From: Pseudomonas antarctica
GTDB lineage: Bacteria > Pseudomonadota > Gammaproteobacteria > Pseudomonadales > Pseudomonadaceae
Assembly (NCBI RefSeq): GCF_001647715.1
Contig: NZ_CP015600.1
Location: forward strand, 186,001-250,000
Length of the DNA: 64,000 nt
Direction of reading: 5' to 3'
Part shown: positions 58,526 to 64,000 of the stretch, piece by piece
How positions within the stretch are numbered: position 1 is the first letter of the stretch
Layout: every line of letters begins with the position of its first letter
Notes under the pieces: generated by a model
The model's input: only the letters and a program-made list of their open reading frames with translations
Told to the model about the DNA's origin: nothing
The model's database searches: none
Position numbers and translations under genes: made by a program

Positions 58526-60737
58526 ATGCCTGTTTCTGCGGCTCTTTGCGGTGCTGCTGGATCAGCTCTGCGCGTGTCGCGGCACCTCTTGAGGCGTGGC
58601 TATTGCCCACCTGGCCGATGATCGAACCGTAGTGCAGCGCAATGATTTCTCCGGTGTTGGCTGAAATCAGCGGAGAACCGGACGTGCCCGGTATTTTGTA
58701 GGCGTCATGATAGAAGGCGCTTTGGGCGCCGCTGTCGGTGCTCCGCCCCAAAAGCGTGGTGGGCTTGCCTTCGGCGTTCAGGAAAGAAATACCGAGCCCT
58801 TGTTGGCCGTGGTTGGGCATAAAGATTTTTTGTCCGGCTTGGGCCTGCGGGTTATCGGCCAGTTTGAGTGGCGGGAATTGCTTGGCCAGCGTGTTGATCT
58901 GCGCCTGGGGCAGGTCGACCCGCAACTCGGCGTAATCCAAGTGTGCGTCGCTGCTGATAGCGTGGCTGTCCAGCGGCACCTTGCGTTCAACGCGCATGCG
59001 GCCGCTCTCATCTTCGGTGTAACCCAACCACAGTTCGAGCTTGCTGCCTTTGGCGAGTGCGTCGTGCACATGTTTGTTGGTCAATACGCTGGCGCCTGTG
59101 TCGATCAGTGAGCCGGTGCCCAACGTAGTGTAATGAACCCGGTCGTAGCCCCATGAGTCGCGCACCACGGTCACCTCGCGAATGCTGCCCACCGCTTTGG
59201 CAGAGGTATACATGGGGGAGTTCTTGAGCGACTCACTGGACCAGTTCTGCAGGGAAAAGGGTGCGCGCTGCGGGGCGTTGGTTTTGCCTGTGGGCCCAGG
59301 GAGAGTGGGCAATGTTGAGGTGGCTGGCGGTGCTTGTGGCACCGTGCGGTGCACCGTTGAGCCATTGACGATCACATCGCTGGCTTTGATTGCAGCGCTG
59401 CTCCTGATGAACAGGTCGGCGTTGCCGTTGCCGTTCAAGTCGATGGACAGGCTACTTTCCCGGGTGCTGGGGTTGTAGCCCAATACCGCTTCGCCCGCCC
59501 GGCCGCTAAAGCGTGCCACGAAGCGCAGGCTATCGACACGTGCCTCGCGCAATGCCCCGGATACATCAATCTTGTCTTGCCCGCTGCTGAAGTCGGTAAG
59601 CAGGTCGGAGTGACTCAGGGTGGAATCACTGGCCTTGTCGTAGACAAACGTATCGGCTCCGGCGCCGCCGGTCAGGCGGTCTGCCCCTGCGCCACCTTTC
59701 AGGCGATTGTTCGCAGCGTTACCCGTCAACCGGTCATCTCCCGAGCCGCCGATGGCGTTCTCGATGGTCACGCCATTGGCGATGGAGACGTTGCCTTGCA
59801 TGCCACCGACATCAGAAAAGTGCTGGGCGTTGAGGTTGATGCGCTGGTTTTGGTGAAAGCCGGAAAAGTCCAGGGTGTCATTGCCGCCGCCGTCCCATAT
59901 GCAGAATACGGGGGCATCATTTGAGGACCGGAGGCTGAACGCTTCGCGCCCGGCGTTGGCATTGAAGCCGTAGGTTGTGTCGGTGTTGCGGGTTTTGTAA
60001 TTGGCGCCATACAGTTTTTGCACGGCCGTGATGTCGTCCATCATTGGGGTGCTGGGGTAGTAGGTGCGCTGGTGCTTGGCGAAGTCATGGCCGAGATTGC
60101 CTTCCCACCAGTAGCTCATGATGCTGTAGGCGCGGGTGTCTTCGGCATACTTGGCATGGGTGGCGTAACTGGCACCGGCGCCATTGTAATTACCGGGATG
60201 CAGCAGGCCCAGGGTATGCCCGATTTCATGGTTCATGAGCCATTGCCCGAAATGGTCCTGGCTGGGGGGCCTTTCCTTGCCATCGGAAGCGATCCAGACC
60301 TGCGTGCCGTCGCTGTAGATGCCGGGGTAGGAGCCTTGTCCGGCAACGCTGAGCTGGGAGTCGTTGCCTAATAACATCTTCCCTTCGGCGTAGGGCGCGT
60401 TTTGCGTAAACGTGATATTGGCGACATCCGACCAGTACTGCATTGCACGGATGGCGTCGTCTTTTTGCGCGGCGGTAAATTTATTGGCCCCCTTGGGCGT
60501 ATTGAACGGTGCTTTCGAAGCTGTAAAGAACTGGAAGGAAATGCGCGTGACACCGTCATTATTGAGGTCTTTCCAGCGAAAGCCCATTCGGGTGATTTGT
60601 GCTGCGGCCTGGTCTGTGTTGTAGGATTTCTTTTTATTGCCCGGGGTTGAAAGAGTGCTCGCCGGTTGGCTGTTCGGCTCGGCGGCCTGCGCATTCGAAA
60701 AAGCAGACGTGATAAGGGGCGGGTTGATTCTGACCAT
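58524..60737 (-). CDS. Serralysin-like RTX metalloprotease fused to a serine protease domain
   Basis: 737 residues. N-terminal half: an M10 serralysin domain with the zinc motif HEIGHTLGLLH (His170, Glu171, His174, His180) and Met-turn SIMSY (Met207), then the conserved FCIWDGGGNDTLDFSGF, RTX repeats (about 331-362: GGSGDDRLTGN, GGAGADRLTGG, GGAGADTF) and an M10-type terminal module (to about 460). A Pro/Thr linker (465-495) leads to a second enzyme, a trypsin/V8-like fold with TGSLIDTGASVLTNKHV (His556), HLDYAELRV (Asp601) and IPGTSGSPLIS (Ser686): an apparently complete triad. No Sec signal, as usual for type I export. The serine protease sits after the usual C-terminal signal region, so the export signal must lie elsewhere or be altered. 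No AprDEF-type genes are in the window. Confidence 0.88.
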   Translation of the reverse strand: MVRINPPLITSAFSNAQAAEPNSQPASTLSTPGNKKKSYNTDQAAAQITRMGFRWKDLNNDGVTRISFQFFTASKAPFNTPKGANKFTAAQKDDAIRAMQYWSDVANITFTQNAPYAEGKMLLGNDSQLSVAGQGSYPGIYSDGTQVWIASDGKERPPSQDHFGQWLMNHEIGHTLGLLHPGNYNGAGASYATHAKYAEDTRAYSIMSYWWEGNLGHDFAKHQRTYYPSTPMMDDITAVQKLYGANYKTRNTDTTYGFNANAGREAFSLRSSNDAPVFCIWDGGGNDTLDFSGFHQNQRINLNAQHFSDVGGMQGNVSIANGVTIENAIGGSGDDRLTGNAANNRLKGGAGADRLTGGAGADTFVYDKASDSTLSHSDLLTDFSSGQDKIDVSGALREARVDSLRFVARFSGRAGEAVLGYNPSTRESSLSIDLNGNGNADLFIRSSAAIKASDVIVNGSTVHRTVPQAPPATSTLPTLPGPTGKTNAPQRAPFSLQNWSSESLKNSPMYTSAKAVGSIREVTVVRDSWGYDRVHYTTLGTGSLIDTGASVLTNKHVHDALAKGSKLELWLGYTEDESGRMRVERKVPLDSHAISSDAHLDYAELRVDLPQAQINTLAKQFPPLKLADNPQAQAGQKIFMPNHGQQGLGISFLNAEGKPTTLLGRSTDSGAQSAFYHDAYKIPGTSGSPLISANTGEIIALHYGSIIGQVGNSHASRGAATRAELIQQHRKEPQKQA

Positions 60738-60781
60738 GGATTTTTACCTTCTGTCAGTCGCTGACGCTATCTACGAAGTCC

Positions 60782-60816
60782 GGCGCTGCTTCAGACGTGA
60801 ACGCTCAAGCAGCGCC
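60782..60816. other. Inverted repeat between protease genes
   Basis: GGCGCTGCTT (60782-60791) and AAGCAGCGCC (60807-60816) form a perfect ten-bp stem with a 15-nt loop in the 92-bp gap between two protease genes. There is no T-run on either strand, so it may be a processing or partial-termination site. Confidence 0.5.
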
Positions 60817-60829
60817 TTTACCTGAAAGG

Positions 60830-62200
60830 TTATCTGGGGGTAATAAGGCCGGTGATATCGTGAGGCCTGATCAACTGGGTACTCTTCACCAGAAAGTCGG
60901 TTTGGCTATTTCCGGTCAGATCAATGGCCACAAAGTACCGCTGGCTATACGGGTTGAACCTCACCAAGGTGTCTCCCGCGCGCCCTGTGTAGGCGTTTAC
61001 CAGTTGCAGCTGAGTGCGGGTTTCTTTGCTCAAGCCCGTGAGGTCGATCTTGTCTCTGCCACTGACAAAATCGAGGATCAGGTCGGCCTTGGCCACGGTT
61101 GAGTCGCTCGCCTTGTCGTAGACAAAAACGTCCGCGCCACCGCCGCCTTTCAGAGTGTCTGCGCCGCCACCGCCCTTTAGCCGGTTGTTCGCGTTGTTGC
61201 CGATCAACGTGTCGTCATGGGCTCCGCCAATGGCATTTTCGATGGTCACGCCTTTGGCGATGGAGACATTGCCTGTCATTCCGCCCACATCCGAGAGCGC
61301 TTCGGCGTTCAAGTTGAGGGTCTGCTTCTGGTCGAAGCCGGAACAGTCCAGCGTATCGTTGCCGCCGCCATCCCATATGCAAAAGACCGGCGCGTCCCGT
61401 GACGACGTGAGGTTGTAATAGTCGCGATCGGTATTGGAGTTGAAGCCGTAAACGGTATTATCGCTCCGGGTCTTGTAGTTGGGGCCGTAGAGCGCCTGCA
61501 CCGCCGCAATATCATGCAACATCGGCGCAGCCGGGTAGTGAGTCCACTCGCCGTTTTTCGAGAAGTTTTGACCGCTCCGGATCTCGGGGTTGTAACTCAT
61601 CAGGCTATAGGCTTGAGTGTCCTCAAGATAATGGCGCGCCGCGGGGTGTTGGGTGTAGTCCCCTGGATGATCCAGGCCCAGCGAATGACCAATTTCATGG
61701 GTCATGACCTGTCGGTCATGACGATCAGTCTTGGGTTGCGCATGCTCCTTGTCCAGCCATGCCTCACCGCCTTTCTTGAAGTTCCTGGGAAAGGGCAGGG
61801 ACGCATAGGATTCTCCGTCACCGTCGTAAAGACCCAGGGTAAGCCGGCCCTCGGTACTGGCACTGTTCTGCGAGAACTTGATACGGGCAACGTCGGCCCA
61901 GGCTTGCATGGACATCCGCGCCAGTTTCTTTTGTTGCTCACCTAATTCACTGGCGTCCTTGGGCACATTGCTGACCGCGCGCGGATTGCCGGGCGTGAAA
62001 AACGCATAGGCAATATCAACGACACCGTCGCGGTTGCGGTCTTGCCATTTAAACCCTCTTTCATTACTGGTACGCAGCAGTTGCCGGGCGGCTTGATCGG
62101 TGGAGTAGGACGCCAAGGCGGGGGCCTTTATGACATCGGGTGGTTGAGTGGCGTGTACAACTGCGCGTACCGGGTAAGACGGTTGACTAACTGGCAACAT
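60830..62200 (-). CDS. Serralysin-like RTX metalloprotease, single C-terminal module
   Basis: 456 residues. Zinc motif HEIGHSLGLDH (His168, Glu169, His172, His178), Met-turn SLMSY (Met201), the conserved FCIWDGGGNDTLDCSGF, RTX repeats (GGAHDDTLIGN, GGGGADTLKGG, GGGGADVF) and the terminal module with ASDSTVAKADLILDFVSGRD, ending ITGLITPR. This is the ordinary serralysin layout of about 450-480 residues. Serralysins are secreted by type I ABC exporters and degrade host or environmental proteins. Lacks the usual inhibitor gene next to it. Same orientation as both neighbours. Confidence 0.9.
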   Translation of the reverse strand: MLPVSQPSYPVRAVVHATQPPDVIKAPALASYSTDQAARQLLRTSNERGFKWQDRNRDGVVDIAYAFFTPGNPRAVSNVPKDASELGEQQKKLARMSMQAWADVARIKFSQNSASTEGRLTLGLYDGDGESYASLPFPRNFKKGGEAWLDKEHAQPKTDRHDRQVMTHEIGHSLGLDHPGDYTQHPAARHYLEDTQAYSLMSYNPEIRSGQNFSKNGEWTHYPAAPMLHDIAAVQALYGPNYKTRSDNTVYGFNSNTDRDYYNLTSSRDAPVFCIWDGGGNDTLDCSGFDQKQTLNLNAEALSDVGGMTGNVSIAKGVTIENAIGGAHDDTLIGNNANNRLKGGGGADTLKGGGGADVFVYDKASDSTVAKADLILDFVSGRDKIDLTGLSKETRTQLQLVNAYTGRAGDTLVRFNPYSQRYFVAIDLTGNSQTDFLVKSTQLIRPHDITGLITPR

Positions 62201-62298
62201 CTACTTGAATCCTTTTAATAGGCAAAGTGAAGCGTGAGCTTTAAGGCTCATGGGTGAGTGGAGTTGTTCAGGGGTTAATGTATTTAAAGGGGGCTGGT

Positions 62299-64000
62299 TT
62301 ACCAGGCGCGTGAAAATGCGTTGGCCCGAACTGTGGTGCGTGTAGTTAAACCGATGATGTCTTCAGGTTTTATTATTTGAGTGCTTTTGACTAGAAAGTC
62401 TGTTCGACGATTACCCGTCACGTCCACGCCCACGAAGTATCGACCGCTGTGCGCGTTAAACTTGACCAGGGTGTCGCCAATTCGCCCTGTGTAGTGCTCG
62501 ACAAGTTGAAGGGGTGTGCCGATGTTCTTTATCAAACCGGTGAGATTGATCTTGTCTTTGCCACTGACAAAATCGTTGATCAGATCAGCATTGTGATAGG
62601 TCGAGTCGCTGGCTTTTTCGTATGTGTGTGTACTTGAACGGTGGTGCGTGGGGGGAGTCACTGTGGAACGATTGCTCGGTGTCTCCGGCTGCTTATCCAG
62701 GGTTACGGTACTTGTGGGCGCGATGATGTCCACCGGTTTGACTTGCCCGTGGGCTCGGATCAGCAGGTCGGGTTTGCCGTTGCCTGTCATATCGATAGCC
62801 ACGCTGGCGCTGCCACTTTGCTCGTTATAGGTGAGTACGGTCTCACCCGCTTTGCCGGTCATTTCGCTGACAAATGCCAGGCTGGCGACATTGGCGTGTT
62901 TCATTGCCGCGGACACATCGATTCTGTCGGTGCCACTGATGAAATCCACGAGGACGTCCGGGTTATCCGGCGTGGAATCGCTGGCCCTGTTGTAAACGAA
63001 GGTGTCTGCGCCGCCACTACCCCGCAGCCGGTCACCGCCTGCGCCGCCGGTGAGCCGATTGCCGGCGTCGTTACCGATCAGAGCGTCGTTGCCTGAACCG
63101 CCGATGGCATTTTCCAGGGTGACGCCCCGGGCGATGGAAACGTTGCCCTTGAGCCCGCCGACATCCGAGAACGAGCCGGCCTTGAGATTGATGGTCTGGT
63201 TTGCCGTGTAGCCAGAGACGTCCAGGGTGTCGATGCCACCGCCGTCCCAGATGCAGAACACCGCAGCGTCCCGGTTGGAGTTCAGGGTGTAGTAGTCCCG
63301 CTGGCTGTTGGAATTGAAGCCGTAGGTGGTGTTGTCCTGACGGATTTGACGATTGGCGCCATACAGTTTCTGGATCGCGGAAATGTCATCCATCATCGGA
63401 GCCGCAGGCGAGGTCCTGCCGTGGTTTTTGCCACTTTTTTCCGCGCCGAAATAGCTCATGACGGTATGGGCTTTCGAATCCTGGGCGTGATTCCATTGGC
63501 TTGCGGTCATGCTGCCATTGTAGTTGCCGCCATGTGACAGCCCCAGGGCGTGACCTGTTTCGTGAATCAAGTCGTTGGGGTTTACCCGCCTGGGGTTGTA
63601 GAGGGTCGAGCCTCCATCGGGATGGTTGCTTGGGTAATAGCCGACAGCGGTGGACACGCTATTTGATATACCAAATGACATTCTCCCCTCTGTTCGAGGC
63701 CCGTTTTCCTCGAAGACAAGATTGGACACATCGCTCCACGACTGCATGGCACGCCGCGCCTGGGCTTTCTGGCGCTCATCGAACTGTCCGAAACCCGTAT
63801 TGAACGAGTAGGAAACAGAGGTTTTGCCGTCACCATTTCGGTCAACCCACTGGGTGTTTTCCCGCGTGAGGTTGTCGCTGGCCTGGCGTGCATCGAAAGA
63901 GCGTTTATTCAAGCCGGCCGCATACGGGTCGTCGGGCCGCAATGTTGGGTCTTTGCCGTCCCAATTGCGCGTGGTGGTTGTGTCGGGTGTCGTGGGGTTG
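62299..64000 (-). CDS. Serralysin-like RTX metalloprotease with duplicated C-terminal module, 5' end outside window
   Basis: The frame is open to the right edge (TTTTRNWDGKDPTLRPDDP precedes the first internal TTG at 63940-63942), so the start is missing. Zinc motif HETGHALGLSH near 63532-63564, Met-turn TVMSY, FCIWDGGGIDTLDVSGY, RTX repeats (GGSGNDALIGN, GGAGGDRLRGS), and then two consecutive terminal modules: ASDSTPDNPDVLVDFISGTD ... IRAHGQVKPVDII and, after a Thr/Pro/Ser linker, ASDSTYHNADLINDFVSGKD ... VKSTQIIKPEDII. The second module resembles that of the middle protease more than its own first one, suggesting a recombination between paralogues. Zn and Met-turn residues are intact. Confidence 0.88.
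   Translation of the reverse strand, partial: NPTTPDTTTTRNWDGKDPTLRPDDPYAAGLNKRSFDARQASDNLTRENTQWVDRNGDGKTSVSYSFNTGFGQFDERQKAQARRAMQSWSDVSNLVFEENGPRTEGRMSFGISNSVSTAVGYYPSNHPDGGSTLYNPRRVNPNDLIHETGHALGLSHGGNYNGSMTASQWNHAQDSKAHTVMSYFGAEKSGKNHGRTSPAAPMMDDISAIQKLYGANRQIRQDNTTYGFNSNSQRDYYTLNSNRDAAVFCIWDGGGIDTLDVSGYTANQTINLKAGSFSDVGGLKGNVSIARGVTLENAIGGSGNDALIGNDAGNRLTGGAGGDRLRGSGGADTFVYNRASDSTPDNPDVLVDFISGTDRIDVSAAMKHANVASLAFVSEMTGKAGETVLTYNEQSGSASVAIDMTGNGKPDLLIRAHGQVKPVDIIAPTSTVTLDKQPETPSNRSTVTPPTHHRSSTHTYEKASDSTYHNADLINDFVSGKDKINLTGLIKNIGTPLQLVEHYTGRIGDTLVKFNAHSGRYFVGVDVTGNRRTDFLVKSTQIIKPEDIIGLTTRTTVRANAFSRAW

Overview
The window looks like chromosomal DNA of a Pseudomonas of the fluorescens group. 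The bulk is GC-rich, REP/REPIN repeats of the GTGGGAGCGGGCTTGC type are scattered between genes, and Pseudomonas-typical small families (DUF2789, DUF6124, DUF1656, DUF6916 by recognition) are present. I saw no rRNA or tRNA gene, no CRISPR array and no prophage backbone. The overall theme is the cell surface: adhesins, exopolysaccharide, secreted proteases, contact-dependent toxins and efflux.

Layout. (1) 1-4.1 kb: a truncated acetyltransferase, a DUF6916 gene and a tail-collar (microcystin-dependent-protein-like) gene on the minus strand, then a family-39 glycosyltransferase and a sulfotransferase on the plus strand. (2) 4.1-14.5 kb: a 2939-residue adhesin with an LEPR motif, a DUF4347 domain and 21 Ig-like repeats, followed by a TolC-like lipoprotein that may export it. 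(3) 14.6-22.6 kb: a DUF2789 gene whose ribosome-binding site lies inside a perfect hairpin, a five-gene marR-FUSC-DUF1656-hlyD-nodT efflux operon, a small membrane protein and a YdgA/DUF945 protein. (4) 22.9-29.3 kb: pgaABCD, the poly-N-acetylglucosamine operon. (5) 29.7-42.2 kb: a two-partner secretion/CDI-type locus made of TpsB, a 3479-residue TpsA/CdiA-like protein with a VENN pre-toxin motif and an EndoNS-type nuclease tip, and a YezG/DUF600-type immunity gene. (6) 42.2-51.2 kb: an AT-rich island of toxin-tip fragments and orphan immunity-like genes, broken up by at least four inactivated copies of a RAYT-type (Y1, HUH) transposase element with 18-bp inverted ends. An IS4-family element sits inside one of these ends with a 9-bp target duplication. 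(7) 51.2-58.5 kb: a DUF6124 gene, a classical autotransporter, an RDD membrane protein, a tandem array of six ~173-bp REPIN units, and a lipoprotein cluster (small lipoprotein, CsgG-like, DUF4810, DUF799). (8) 58.5-64 kb, minus strand: three consecutive serralysin-like RTX metalloproteases with different C-terminal ends. One is fused to an apparently intact trypsin/V8-like serine protease domain, and one has a duplicated terminal module.

How they fit together. PNAG, the giant Ig-repeat adhesin, the autotransporter and TpsA would all act in attachment and biofilm. The TpsA tip and its downstream orphan modules look like a CDI recombination reservoir, in which toxin/immunity pairs accumulate behind the active tip while RAYT and IS4 elements erode them. 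The protease cluster would be exported by a type I system that is not in this window. The most unusual items are the metalloprotease-serine protease fusion, the orphan toxin/immunity bank with IS4 ends at the same site in RAYT ends, the hairpin that masks the DUF2789 ribosome-binding site, and the six-unit REPIN array.
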